Shown: one piece after another, positions 25,992 through 35,059 of the stretch | Layout: each line of letters begins with the position of its first letter | How positions within the stretch are numbered: position 1 is the first letter of the stretch | From: Flavobacterium sp. | GTDB lineage: Bacteria > Bacteroidota > Bacteroidia > Flavobacteriales > Flavobacteriaceae | Direction: 5' to 3' | Assembly (NCBI RefSeq): GCF_027533505.1 | Contig: NZ_JAPZUB010000027.1 | Span: forward strand, 1 to 63,804 | Length of the DNA stretch: 63,804 nucleotides | Made by a program: the position numbers and the translations under genes | Notes under the pieces: model-generated | What the model was told of the DNA's origin: nothing | The model's input: the letters and a program-made list of their open reading frames with translations, nothing else | The model's database searches: none

Positions 25992-27797
25992 TTATACCAT
26001 TGCATTTTTAAAACGCTTACGGTCGTTTTCACTCAATAATATTTTTCGCAAACGAATAGACTTTGGTGTTACTTCTACATATTCATCTTTTTGAATGTAT
26101 TCCAATGCTTCTTCAAGGGTAAACTTAATAGCGGGAACGATACGCGTTTTATCATCAGCACCTGCGGAACGGAAGTTAGTTAACTGTTTGGTTTTGGTAA
26201 TATTAATGACCAAATCATCCGCACGTGAGTTTTCACCTACTACTTGTCCTTCGTAAATATCTTCGTTGGGATCGACAAAAAACTTACCCCGGTCTTGCAA
26301 TTTATTGATCGAATACGGGATGGCTTTACCATTTTCCATAGAAATCAAGGAACCGTTGATACGACCCGAAATATCACCTTTCAAAGGCTCATACCCAATA
26401 AAGCGGTGCGCCATAATTGCTTCTCCCGCGGTTGCCGTCAATAATTGATTACGCAACCCGATGATGCCGCGCGAGGGAATATTAAATTTGATAATCATAC
26501 GTTCGCCACGGGGTTCCATACTCAGCATTTCGCCTTTACGAACGGTTACAAATTCAACTGCTTTCCCAGACACATGCTCGGGTAAGTCGATGGTTAATTC
26601 TTCAATAGGCTCACATTTTTGCCCATCAATTTCTTTAATAATGACTTGGGGTTGACCGATTTGCAATTCATAACCTTCGCGACGCATGGTTTCAATTAAA
26701 ACGGACAAGTGCAATACCCCACGTCCAAAAACCATAAATTTATCGGCCGAATCGGTTTCGCTAACGCGCAAGGCCAAGTTTTTCTCTAATTCTTTGGTCA
26801 AACGATCTTTGATATGGCGCGAGGTGACGAATTTGCCTTCTTTTCCAAAGAAAGGAGAATCATTGATGGTAAACAACATACTCATGGTAGGCTCGTCAAT
26901 CGCAATACTTTTTAAGGCTTCTGGATTTTCAAAATCAGCAATAGTATCCCCGATTTCAAACCCTTCAATACCCACTAAAGCACAAATATCACCCGCGTGT
27001 ACTTCGGCTACTTTTTTACGGCCTAACCCTTCAAAGGTGTGTAGTTCTTTGATTTTGGATTTGGTAATAGAACCGTCTCTTTTTACCAAAGAAACAGGCA
27101 TATTTTCACGCAAAGTTCCGCGTTCCAATCGTCCGATGGCAATACGCCCTGTAAACGAAGAAAAATCCAACGAAGTAACCAACATTTGAGGTGTTCCTTC
27201 TGAAACTTTGGGAGCTGGAACATGATTCACCACCATATCCAATAAAGGTTCGATAGACGTCGTAACGTTTTGCCAGTCTTCGGACATCCAATTGTTTTTG
27301 GCCGAACCATAAACGGTAGGGAAGTCCAACTGCCACTCTTCGGCACCCAATTCAAACATTAAGTCGAAAACTTTTTCATGCACTTCTTCAGGAGTACAAT
27401 TTTCCTTATCCACTTTGTTAATCACCACACAAGGTTTCAACCCTAAGTCGATGGCTTTTTGCAATACGAATCGTGTTTGGGGCATCGGTCCTTCAAAGGC
27501 ATCAACTAACAAACAAACACCATCTGCCATATTCAATACCCGTTCAACTTCCCCACCAAAATCGGCGTGGCCTGGAGTATCGATAATATTAATTTTGGTT
27601 CCTTTGTATACCACCGAAACGTTTTTGGAAGTAATGGTAATGCCGCGTTCGCGTTCTAAATCATTATTATCCAAAATCAAATCGCCGGTATTTTCGTTTT
27701 CGCGAAACAACTGGCAATGGTACATAATCTTGTCAACCAAGGTTGTTTTTCCGTGGTCAACGTGGGCAATAATGGCAATATTTCGTATTGATTCCAT
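25992..27797 (-). CDS. typA: translational GTPase TypA/BipA
   Basis: Ribosome-associated GTPase needed for stress adaptation and 50S assembly in other bacteria. I chose the ATG at 27797 (MESIRNIAIIAHVDHGKTT), giving 601 residues. A 7-residue in-frame extension upstream is not part of the family. G1 AHVDHGKTT (11-19), ERERGITI, DTPGHADFGGEVER (G3) and NKVDKE (G4) are visible, followed by EF-Tu domain 2, the EF-G-like domain and the BipA-specific C-terminus with HRFIGYEPLKGDISGRINGSLIS. Convergent with the T9SS gene, with a shared terminator. Confidence 0.97.
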   Translation of the reverse strand: MESIRNIAIIAHVDHGKTTLVDKIMYHCQLFRENENTGDLILDNNDLERERGITITSKNVSVVYKGTKINIIDTPGHADFGGEVERVLNMADGVCLLVDAFEGPMPQTRFVLQKAIDLGLKPCVVINKVDKENCTPEEVHEKVFDLMFELGAEEWQLDFPTVYGSAKNNWMSEDWQNVTTSIEPLLDMVVNHVPAPKVSEGTPQMLVTSLDFSSFTGRIAIGRLERGTLRENMPVSLVKRDGSITKSKIKELHTFEGLGRKKVAEVHAGDICALVGIEGFEIGDTIADFENPEALKSIAIDEPTMSMLFTINDSPFFGKEGKFVTSRHIKDRLTKELEKNLALRVSETDSADKFMVFGRGVLHLSVLIETMRREGYELQIGQPQVIIKEIDGQKCEPIEELTIDLPEHVSGKAVEFVTVRKGEMLSMEPRGERMIIKFNIPSRGIIGLRNQLLTATAGEAIMAHRFIGYEPLKGDISGRINGSLISMENGKAIPYSINKLQDRGKFFVDPNEDIYEGQVVGENSRADDLVINITKTKQLTNFRSAGADDKTRIVPAIKFTLEEALEYIQKDEYVEVTPKSIRLRKILLSENDRKRFKNAMV

Positions 27798-27922
27798 GTG
27801 ATTTTTTTGAAGGCGCAAAGGTAGCTTTTATTTTCTGAAATCAGGCATCTTCAACGCAATAGTTTTACGATATCGAAAAGTGAATTAATACTACAAGATG
27901 TTTTTTATCCTGTTTTTTTTGT

Positions 27923-27930
27923 TATTTTTG
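27923..27930 (+). promoter_or_regulatory. -7-like element before the PAS histidine kinase gene
   Basis: TATTTTTG ends 5 bp before the annotated ATG. It would imply a leaderless message or a later translation start. Confidence 0.3.
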
Positions 27931-27935
27931 AAATA

Positions 27936-29636
27936 ATGAAACACACAAACCTTCGTTTTTTTCTTCCGGTATTCCTCACCCTATTTGCCTTGATATTTGC
28001 TGGCATGGTCGTGGTCTCCCAATGGGACAATCCAACATGGCAACTGGGAATCGGATTGGGTTTGGCGTTGGGAATTGCTCTTTTTACGACCTATTTTTTA
28101 GCGCAAAAGATTGGAACTACAGAGCGCTACATGGCCCAATTTGAATCGGAATTTTCAGAATTATCGGTTTCCAACGAACGATTTGAAATTGTTTCCAAAG
28201 CTACGAGCGATACGATTTGGGACTGGGATGTTAAAACCAATAGTTTTATATGGAACAAAGGGATTCAAGGTGTTTTTGGTTATAAAAAAGATCAGGTTGG
28301 TGATAATTTACAGTGGTGGTTTGATAAAATTCATCCCGAAGACAGTTTGAAGATTTCTGTAAAATTATATTCATACATCGCTCAACGTTCAGATAAATGG
28401 CAAGATGAATACCGATTTATGGATGCCAATGGACAATACCGCTATGTATATGATCGTGGTTTTTTAGTAAAAGATGAAGAAGGCAATGTAGTCCGAATGA
28501 TTGGTGCCATGCAGGACGTCACCCGACAAAAAGAGGAGGAACAACGGTTGCGTTTATTGGAAACTGTGATTATCCAAAACCGAGATACTGTATTAATTAC
28601 TGCTGTTGGAGCTTCTGAAAATGCCGAAGATCAAATCGTATATGTCAATCCAGCTTTTGAGAAAATGACAGGATACGACCAGGCGGAAGTTTTACACCAA
28701 TCCGCTACCTTCTTTTTCAAGCGGATTCAAAACAAAAGGGATGTCAAAAAAATTGCCGATGCCCTAAAAAAGAAAGAAGCCTTTACCTTGGAAACCCTCA
28801 CCAAACGCAAAGACAACACCAACTATTGGGTGAATTTAAGTTTGATTCCCATTACCAATCATGAAAATCAACACACGCATTGGATTTCCATTCAGCGTGA
28901 CATCACCGAGGAAAAAGAGCAAGAAAAAGAACGCGAACAGTTGATTAAAGAATTAACACAAAACAACTCCGACTTAAAACAATTCTCTTATATCACTTCA
29001 CACAACTTACGAGCACCACTTTCCAATTTGACGGGGCTATTGAATTTGTTGGAGGATATTGAAATTGAGGATTATGAATTAAAAGAAATCCTACAAGGAT
29101 TTAGCAAATCAACCCAACAATTGAACGATACCGTCAATGATTTGGTGAATATCATCATCATCAAAGATAGTTTAGCCATTGATAAAGAGCCGATTGTGAT
29201 ACGAGATGTATTTGAGAACATCTTTAATCAACTTAGTTTTTTAATCAGTAACTTAAATCCAATTATAAAATTGGATGTCGATAAAGTAAACACCTTATTC
29301 TTAAATCGTTCGTATTTTGAAAGTATTTTATTAAATTTGACAACGAATGCACTCCGCTACAGCGATCCTTCCCGTCAATTGAAAATTTTAGTTGCTGCTA
29401 AAAATTTAGGCACTGAAACACAAATCACCTTCAAAGACAACGGTTTGGGGATTGACCTCAAACGCCATCGCGACAAAGTATTTGGACTATACCAACGTTT
29501 TCATGACAATCCAGACAGCAAAGGTTTGGGCTTATATTTGGTCAAATCACAAGTAGAGTCCATGGGGGGAAGCATCACAATTGATAGCGAGGTAGGCGTA
29601 GGAACAACATTCACGATTACCTTTAAAAATAGTTAA
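27936..29636 (+). CDS. PAS-domain sensor histidine kinase
   Basis: 566 residues. Two membrane helices at about 8-27 and 34-54 are separated by a very short loop, so sensing is probably cytoplasmic. Two PAS domains follow: about 75-210 (FEIVSKATSDTIWDWDVKTNSF, with PAC end MQDVTRQKEEE) and about 215-335. The kinase core has the phosphorylated His356 in SHNLRAPLSNLTGLLNLL, an N box LNLTTNALRYSDP, and G boxes DNGLGIDLKR and GLGLYLVKSQVESMGG. The single-domain response regulator starts 1 bp after the stop, and is its probable partner. Signal unknown. Confidence 0.93.
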   Translation: MKHTNLRFFLPVFLTLFALIFAGMVVVSQWDNPTWQLGIGLGLALGIALFTTYFLAQKIGTTERYMAQFESEFSELSVSNERFEIVSKATSDTIWDWDVKTNSFIWNKGIQGVFGYKKDQVGDNLQWWFDKIHPEDSLKISVKLYSYIAQRSDKWQDEYRFMDANGQYRYVYDRGFLVKDEEGNVVRMIGAMQDVTRQKEEEQRLRLLETVIIQNRDTVLITAVGASENAEDQIVYVNPAFEKMTGYDQAEVLHQSATFFFKRIQNKRDVKKIADALKKKEAFTLETLTKRKDNTNYWVNLSLIPITNHENQHTHWISIQRDITEEKEQEKEREQLIKELTQNNSDLKQFSYITSHNLRAPLSNLTGLLNLLEDIEIEDYELKEILQGFSKSTQQLNDTVNDLVNIIIIKDSLAIDKEPIVIRDVFENIFNQLSFLISNLNPIIKLDVDKVNTLFLNRSYFESILLNLTTNALRYSDPSRQLKILVAAKNLGTETQITFKDNGLGIDLKRHRDKVFGLYQRFHDNPDSKGLGLYLVKSQVESMGGSITIDSEVGVGTTFTITFKNS

Positions 29637-29637
29637 A

Positions 29638-30039
29638 ATGTACAAAAAAATACTCTGTGTAGACGATGACCCCATCACATTAATGCTATGTAAAAAAGTC
29701 ATTCAAAAGTGTGAGTTTTCCGAAACCATTGAGATTGCCAACAATGGGGAAGATACGTTAGCCTATTTAGAGTCGTTTTCTCAAGAAGGAATTACTCCAA
29801 CAACCGATTTACCCGAACTTCTTTTTTTGGATTTGAATATGCCTGTAATGGGAGGTTGGGAATTTTTGGACATCATTACCGAACGACGCTATGACGAAAT
29901 ATTCCCAGAGCTAAAAGTGATTGTACTCTCTTCGACCATTGATCCGAAAGATATTGAAAAATCAAAATCATACCCTATGGTTTTGGACTTTTTATCGAAA
30001 CCTATTACCCGCGAAATGCTTGAAGAATTAAAAAAATAA
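29638..30039 (+). CDS. single-domain response regulator (CheY-like)
   Basis: 133 residues, receiver domain only. The acidic pocket is VDDD (8-11), the phosphoryl-accepting Asp65 is in LLFLDLNMPVMGG, the Thr/Ser switch is in VIVLSSTI, and Lys is in FLSKPI. With no output domain, it must act by protein contact. It is cotranscribed with the PAS kinase (1 bp gap). An orphan Hpt protein is encoded at 60.5-60.8 kb, but no link to this pair can be shown. Confidence 0.93.
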   Translation: MYKKILCVDDDPITLMLCKKVIQKCEFSETIEIANNGEDTLAYLESFSQEGITPTTDLPELLFLDLNMPVMGGWEFLDIITERRYDEIFPELKVIVLSSTIDPKDIEKSKSYPMVLDFLSKPITREMLEELKK

Positions 30040-30046
30040 AGCTTAA

Positions 30047-30078
30047 CAAAAAAGCCTCCTAAGTCGGAGGCTTTTTTC
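30047..30078. terminator. bidirectional terminator between response regulator and rpsT
   Basis: GCCTCC (30054-30059) pairs with GGAGGC (30066-30071). It has flanking A and T runs and sits between convergent genes. Confidence 0.9.
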
Positions 30079-30097
30079 ATACTATACTATAAATAGA

Positions 30098-30349
30098 TTA
30101 CAGTTTGTTGACGTGTTTCGTTAACTTCGACTTCAAGTTGGAAGCTTTGTTATCGTGAATGATGTTCTTTTTTGCTAACTTATCTATCATAGAAATAACA
30201 CTTGCCAATTTGGCTGCTGCATCTGCTTTGTCCGTTGACATACGTAACGCTTTTACTGCATTACGTGTTGTTTTGTGTTGATAACGGTTTAAAACTCTTC
30301 GTTTCTCGTTACTTCTAATTCTTTTTAGCGCTGACTTGTGATTTGCCAT
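30098..30349 (-). CDS. rpsT: 30S ribosomal protein S20
   Basis: 83 residues, basic and all-helical. [35 protein letters not shown] is the classic S20 start, and the C-terminal [24 protein letters not shown] fits too. It binds 16S rRNA helices 9 and 44. Monocistronic on the minus strand, ending at a shared terminator. Confidence 0.97.
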   Translation of the reverse strand: MANHKSALKRIRSNEKRRVLNRYQHKTTRNAVKALRMSTDKADAAAKLASVISMIDKLAKKNIIHDNKASNLKSKLTKHVNKL

Positions 30350-30504
30350 TGTTTTGTAATTTAATTGTAATAATTATTTATAACTATTAGTTAAAAAAGA
30401 AAAACCTCCCACAATTACTCGGTAATCACTTTGGTTTTAACTAATAAAACAACGATTTGAGACACAAAACCTTTGTTTTACAAAACTAATTTACAACTAA
30501 TTTG

Positions 30505-30576
30505 TAGCCCGTAGGGGAATCGAACCCCTCTTGCAAGAATGAAAATCTTGAGTCCTAACCGATAGACGAACGGGCC
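30505..30576 (-). tRNA. tRNA-Glu (UUC)
   Basis: A 72-nt cloverleaf on the minus strand. Acceptor GGCCCGT pairs with ACGGGCT (first pair G-U), with T arm GGGG-TTCGATT-CCCC and anticodon loop TTTTCAT on the CAAGA/TCTTG stem. CCA is not encoded (ACA follows). Identical to the copy 121 bp away. Confidence 0.95.
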
Positions 30577-30625
30577 ATTTGAGTGGTAGTCACAAAAATG
30601 TTACTACGAATTTGATGTTTTTTTG

Positions 30626-30697
30626 TAGCCCGTAGGGGAATCGAACCCCTCTTGCAAGAATGAAAATCTTGAGTCCTAACCGATAGACGAACGGGCC
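30626..30697 (-). tRNA. tRNA-Glu (UUC), second copy
   Basis: Base-for-base the same 72-nt tRNA as at 30505-30576. It is the upstream copy of a tandem pair on the minus strand and is probably processed from one transcript. The spacer is 49 bp. Confidence 0.95.
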
Positions 30698-30773
30698 TAC
30701 TGCTCAAATGCGGATGCAAAAATACAACTATTTTTTACACGTGCAAGTCCGCTTTTAAACTTTTTTATTTTTT

Positions 30774-32252
30774 TTAATAGGCCTTTGCAAACAAGACACG
30801 ACCACGGGATGGCGCTCCAGAAAACACGCATTTTCCCTCCTCTTTTTCTTGGTCTAAAGGAATGCAACGTATGGTTGCTTTGGTCAATTCTTTAATCTTT
30901 TCTTCGGTTTCTGGTGTTCCATCCCAATGGGCAGCCAAAAAACCTCCTTTCATTTCCAAAAGTGTTTTGAATTCGTCAAAATTATCTACCTTAGTAATAT
31001 GACTATCGCGATACGTAAATGCTTTTTGATACATGCTTTGCTGGATTGTTTCCATTAAATCAACAAGATAGGCTTCTACCCCATCGCGACGAACCACCTC
31101 TTTGGTTAACGTATCTCTACGGGCCAATTCCACAGTTCCTTGCTCTAAATCTTTGGGACCAATCGCCATGCGTACAGGGACTCCTTTGAGTTCCCATTCG
31201 GCAAATTTAAAACCTGGTTTTTGAGTCGTGCGATCGTCAAACTTGACCGAAATGCGTAACTTACGTAAAGCCGCTGTGATTTCATGAGCCACCGCACTGA
31301 TCGCCGCCAACTCTTCTTCACTCTTATAGATAGGTACAATTACCACTTGAATTGGAGCTAAATTGGGTGGTAAAACCAACCCATTATCATCAGAATGCGT
31401 CATGACTAACGCACCCATCAAGCGCGTTGAAACCCCCCAAGAAGTTCCCCATACATACTCTTGCTTCCCTTCTTTATTGGCAAACTTCACATCAAAGGCC
31501 TGCGCAAAATTTTGCCCTAAAAAGTGGGATGTTCCAGCCTGTAACGCTTTCCCATCTTGCATTAAGGCTTCAATACAATAGGTTTCTTCTGCTCCTGCAA
31601 ATCGTTCATTGGCTGTTTTTACTCCTTTGATAACAGGAATAGCCATGAAATTTTCGACAAAATCAGCATATACTTGCATCATTTGTTCAGTCTCCGCTAT
31701 CGCTTCCTCACGGGTAGCATGAGCCGTATGGCCTTCCTGCCATAAAAACTCAGCCGTGCGTAAAAACAAACGGGTACGCATTTCCCAACGCACTACATTG
31801 GCCCATTGGTTAATAAGCAAGGGTAAATCGCGGTACGATTGAATCCAATTCTTGTACGTAGACCAAATAATAGCCTCACTCGTAGGTCGAACGACTAATT
31901 CTTCCTCCAGTTTGGCTTGTGGATCAACGATAAGTTTTCCTTTTTGGGTTTCATCCGCTTTCAGGCGGTAATGCGTGACTACAGCGCATTCTTTCGCAAA
32001 TCCTTCTGCATTTTTTTCTTCGGCTTCGAACATACTTTTAGGAACAAACAAAGGAAAATACGCATTGCTGTGACCGGTTTCTTTGAACATCCGATCCAAC
32101 TCGGCCTGCATTTTTTCCCAAATGGCATATCCATAAGGTTTGATGACCATACAGCCACGCACCCCCGAATTTTCAGCCAAATCGGCTTTTACCACCAGCT
32201 CGTTATACCACTTGGAATAATCCTCTTCTCGCTTTGTTAAGTTCTTACTCAT
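30774..32252 (-). CDS. proS: prolyl-tRNA synthetase (archaeal/eukaryal-like type)
   Basis: Charges tRNA-Pro. The 492 residues fit the short ProS type that lacks the bacterial editing insertion. Class II motifs: motif 2 [27 protein letters not shown] and motif 3 [21 protein letters not shown]. The anticodon-binding domain follows (VVIVPIYKS), then the ProS-specific C-terminal domain with [18 protein letters not shown]. The tRNA-Glu pair lies directly downstream on the same strand. Confidence 0.97.
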   Translation of the reverse strand: MSKNLTKREEDYSKWYNELVVKADLAENSGVRGCMVIKPYGYAIWEKMQAELDRMFKETGHSNAYFPLFVPKSMFEAEEKNAEGFAKECAVVTHYRLKADETQKGKLIVDPQAKLEEELVVRPTSEAIIWSTYKNWIQSYRDLPLLINQWANVVRWEMRTRLFLRTAEFLWQEGHTAHATREEAIAETEQMMQVYADFVENFMAIPVIKGVKTANERFAGAEETYCIEALMQDGKALQAGTSHFLGQNFAQAFDVKFANKEGKQEYVWGTSWGVSTRLMGALVMTHSDDNGLVLPPNLAPIQVVIVPIYKSEEELAAISAVAHEITAALRKLRISVKFDDRTTQKPGFKFAEWELKGVPVRMAIGPKDLEQGTVELARRDTLTKEVVRRDGVEAYLVDLMETIQQSMYQKAFTYRDSHITKVDNFDEFKTLLEMKGGFLAAHWDGTPETEEKIKELTKATIRCIPLDQEKEEGKCVFSGAPSRGRVLFAKAY

Positions 32253-32316
32253 AATGAACAGTTTGGCACAAAAATTGTTTAATCAAATTTTAACTAATTA
32301 GTTTGGCAAAACTAAC

Positions 32317-32324
32317 TATTTTTG
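32317..32324 (+). promoter_or_regulatory. -7 promoter element of the Trp/Gly-rich lipoprotein gene
   Basis: TATTTTTG, 29 bp before the ATG at 32354, in the divergent space from proS. A TTTG at 32302 is too close to be a normal -33 element. Confidence 0.4.
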
Positions 32325-32353
32325 TATTGACCAACAATAAAAATGCTATAGTT

Positions 32354-33385
32354 ATGAAAACAAATTTCCTTTCCCAAATCCGTAATTTCCGTTGGCTCCC
32401 TGTAGTCACTTTGGGAATTTTGGTCACTTCTTGCGGCTCCTATCAAAATTCTTCCTATTACGATAATGATGGCGTATATGGCAGCACTGGAACCTCTCGA
32501 GCTAGTGCTCCTAGACAGGACAATAGCAACAGCGAATATTACCGCAATTACTTTAGCTCTTTAAATGAGGAGAGCCAAGAGTTAATTACAGATGTTGAAA
32601 ATTATACTACACCACAAGACAGCACCCAAACCACTGCGGCACGCACGGCTTCTTCCAACTATAATGGTTGGGGAAATAATGCTAGCAATGTCACCGTCAA
32701 CTACTATGATTCTTGGAATGATGGCTGGGGCTGGAACGGCGGCTGGGGCGGCTGGGGTCTGGGCTGGAATGCTGGCTGGGGCGGCTGGGGCTGGAACAAC
32801 TGGGGTTGGAACGGCGGCTGGGGTCTTGGTTGGAATGCCGGCTGGGGCTGGGGCGGCTGGGGCGGCTGGGGTTGGAACTCTTGGTACGGACCCGGTTGGG
32901 GCTGGGGTTGGAATTCTTGGTACGGACCCGGATGGGGCTGGGGTGGCGGTTGGAATAACAACTTTGCCTACAATGGAGGACGTCGTAACACGATTTACCG
33001 AAATCCTACAGCGCTAAACGGACGTAATAGCGGTATCGGACGTACTAACAATGGCTTCACTAGAGGAAATAATTTCACGCGCGGCAACACTGTTCGCAGT
33101 GGACGTGCAGATTACACCAATGGGGTGCGACCCGTAAATATCACGCGAGGCAATAGTGGCGTACGCCAAAATTACTCAACCAACAACACGCGACCCAACA
33201 GTGCTTCTAACACGGGAACAGTTCGTAATAACAGTATTCAAAACAGTACACCTACACGCAGTGAATCCAACACGCGTAGCTATACACCATCCCGTTCAAG
33301 CTACGGTGGAGGTGGAAGCTATGGCGGCGGTGGCGGCTTTGGCGGTGGCGGTCGTTCTGGAGGCGGTGGCGGTGGTCGTCGTTAA
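32354..33385 (+). CDS. Trp/Gly-rich lipoprotein with RGG-like C-terminus
   Basis: 343 residues from the ATG at 32354. The N-terminus MKTNFLSQIRNFRWLPVVTL ends in the lipobox VTSCGSY, so lipid anchoring at Cys28 is likely. Residues about 30-115 are polar. About 117-200 is a low-complexity block of WGWNGGWGGWG-type repeats, unusually rich in Trp. About 215-300 is rich in Asn, Thr and Arg (TRGNNFTRGNTVR). The last ~35 residues are Gly-rich with Arg (GGGGSYGGGG ... GGRR). No enzymatic domain is visible; a structural or cell-envelope role is a guess. In-frame extension to 32303 would destroy the signal peptide, so I reject it. Confidence 0.8.
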   Translation: MKTNFLSQIRNFRWLPVVTLGILVTSCGSYQNSSYYDNDGVYGSTGTSRASAPRQDNSNSEYYRNYFSSLNEESQELITDVENYTTPQDSTQTTAARTASSNYNGWGNNASNVTVNYYDSWNDGWGWNGGWGGWGLGWNAGWGGWGWNNWGWNGGWGLGWNAGWGWGGWGGWGWNSWYGPGWGWGWNSWYGPGWGWGGGWNNNFAYNGGRRNTIYRNPTALNGRNSGIGRTNNGFTRGNNFTRGNTVRSGRADYTNGVRPVNITRGNSGVRQNYSTNNTRPNSASNTGTVRNNSIQNSTPTRSESNTRSYTPSRSSYGGGGSYGGGGGFGGGGRSGGGGGGRR

Positions 33386-33418
33386 TTTGTACCATTTACT
33401 CACAAAGACTAGTTTACT

Positions 33419-34951
33419 ATGAAAAAGATATTTGCCTTATACTTCACGGGATTGGTGATGACCACCGGTTGGAGTCAAGACATACAGGATGCCTTACGAT
33501 ATTCGGTACAAGACCTTAATGGTACGGCCCGATTTCGTGCTATGGGAGGTGCTTTTGGTGCTGTAGGGGGTGATTTAAGTGCTATTTCCGTTAATCCAGC
33601 AGGTTCTGTGATTTTCAGTAATAATCAAGCTGGAGCCACACTCACTAATTTCAATACCACCAATCGTACTAATTATTTTGGCACCCAACAACGCGAGAAC
33701 AACAACCATTTTGACATCAATCAAGCAGGAGGTGTGTTGGTTTTTGTAGACCCTTTAAAAAAATCCGATTGGAATAAATTTGCGGTAGCTTTAAATTATG
33801 AGAATACGCAAAATTTGAACAATTCTGTTTTTCTAAGCGGGGTAAATCCCAATAACTCCATTGACCAATACTTCCTTAGTTATGCCAACGGTAGAAATCC
33901 CTCGGAGGCAGTTCCTTTTGGAGTGCTAAACGATTTCTTTTACGACGAATTGTTTTTTAACGAACAACAAGCCTATTTAGGATACAACGCATATATTATT
34001 GATCCAGTTAGTAACAATCCGAATAATACTTCCTATTTTACCAATATTGCTCCCGGAGGAAATTATGCGCAAAGCTTTTTGTTGAACTCCTCGGGTTATT
34101 CAAGCAAATTATCGGTAAATGGATCAGCACAATACCAGGATTGGTTGATGCTCGGAATCAATTTGAACTTTCATTTTGTTGATTATCGTCAAAGCACATC
34201 GTTTTTTGAAGCCAATTCGAATCCCCGTTACACTATCGGCTCTACGGTAGACCGGGTACGTTTTAACAATGATTTATACACTTACGGGAATGGATTCTCA
34301 GTACAATTGGGTGCCATTTTTAAAGTACACAAAAATGCTCGTTTGGGACTTGCCTATCAATCCCCTACTTGGTTTCGCTTGAATGATGAATTACGTCAGT
34401 ACATCGCTACCTCTGGCTTTGGTCTCAATGCAGATGCCAACAACTCACAGTATAATTCGGTTGTTGTAGATCCCAATGTAACCATGATTTTCGAACCCTA
34501 TCGTTTGCGAACCGCCGATCGAGTTACAGCATCGGGTGTCTTTTTGTTTGGCAAACGCGGGCTAATCAGTGCAGATATCTCGCAACAGTTTTACCAAGGC
34601 AACACCTTTACGCCGCAACGCGATTTTAGTGCCGAGAATGCAACCATCGATAATCAATTACAGGCGGCCACAGAAATTCGCTTAGGAACGGAATACAAAT
34701 ACAAACAATGGAGCCTTCGCGGCGGGTACCGTTGGTCTGAAAGTCCCTATAAAAACCACTATACAATGGGCAACTTAACAACCTATTCGGGTGGATTAGG
34801 GTACAATTTTGGCGATACACGCTTGGATGTTTCTTACAGTCACGGATGGCGTAATTTTAACCAGCAAATGTTTAACCGCGGATTGACCGATACAGCGCGT
34901 AGTCGTGCCGTGTTTGACAACATTTCTGTAACCCTTCTTTTTGAATTGTAA
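33419..34951 (+). CDS. OmpP1/FadL-family outer-membrane porin
   Basis: 510 residues with signal peptide MKKIFALYFTGLVMTTGWSQ. The N-terminus DIQDALRYSVQDLNGTARFRAMGGAFGAVGGDLSAISVNPAGS is diagnostic for the FadL/OmpP1 group ('NPAG' hatch motif), which Bacteroidetes genomes often label hemin receptor. The rest is beta-barrel with alternating aromatic strands and a terminal Phe-Glu-Leu. It probably transports hydrophobic compounds; the substrate is unknown. It follows the Trp/Gly-rich lipoprotein gene by 33 bp, perhaps in one operon. Confidence 0.9.
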   Translation: MKKIFALYFTGLVMTTGWSQDIQDALRYSVQDLNGTARFRAMGGAFGAVGGDLSAISVNPAGSVIFSNNQAGATLTNFNTTNRTNYFGTQQRENNNHFDINQAGGVLVFVDPLKKSDWNKFAVALNYENTQNLNNSVFLSGVNPNNSIDQYFLSYANGRNPSEAVPFGVLNDFFYDELFFNEQQAYLGYNAYIIDPVSNNPNNTSYFTNIAPGGNYAQSFLLNSSGYSSKLSVNGSAQYQDWLMLGINLNFHFVDYRQSTSFFEANSNPRYTIGSTVDRVRFNNDLYTYGNGFSVQLGAIFKVHKNARLGLAYQSPTWFRLNDELRQYIATSGFGLNADANNSQYNSVVVDPNVTMIFEPYRLRTADRVTASGVFLFGKRGLISADISQQFYQGNTFTPQRDFSAENATIDNQLQAATEIRLGTEYKYKQWSLRGGYRWSESPYKNHYTMGNLTTYSGGLGYNFGDTRLDVSYSHGWRNFNQQMFNRGLTDTARSRAVFDNISVTLLFEL

Positions 34952-34966
34952 TTCCACTATACCTCA

Positions 34967-34998
34967 CAAAAGCCGTCGGTTATCGATGGCTTTTTTTA
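34967..34998 (+). terminator. terminator after the FadL-like porin gene
   Basis: AGCCGTCG (34971) pairs with CGATGGCT (34984-34991), with one G-U pair, then seven T. Confidence 0.85.
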
Positions 34999-35010
34999 TG
35001 CGGTTTCCTT

Positions 35011-35040
35011 TTTGAGACTGAAATAAATAGCCTAATTTTG
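35011..35040 (+). promoter_or_regulatory. rimO promoter
   Basis: TTTG (35011-35014), an 18-bp spacer, and TAATTTTG (35033-35040). This is a near-ideal flavobacterial promoter, 19 bp before the start codon. Confidence 0.65.
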
Positions 35041-35059
35041 CAGTCCATTTTCAAAAACT

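Noticed and set aside
30505..30697. Tandem tRNA-Glu genes as an integration site
   Set aside because: Both copies are complete and no integrase or displaced tRNA end is found; simple duplication explains them.
32592..33017. Ala/Gly-rich frame and a Pro/Gln-rich opposite-strand frame over the WG repeats
   Set aside because: Both are shadows of the GGCTGGGGC repeats of the Trp/Gly-rich lipoprotein, which alone has a signal peptide and promoter.
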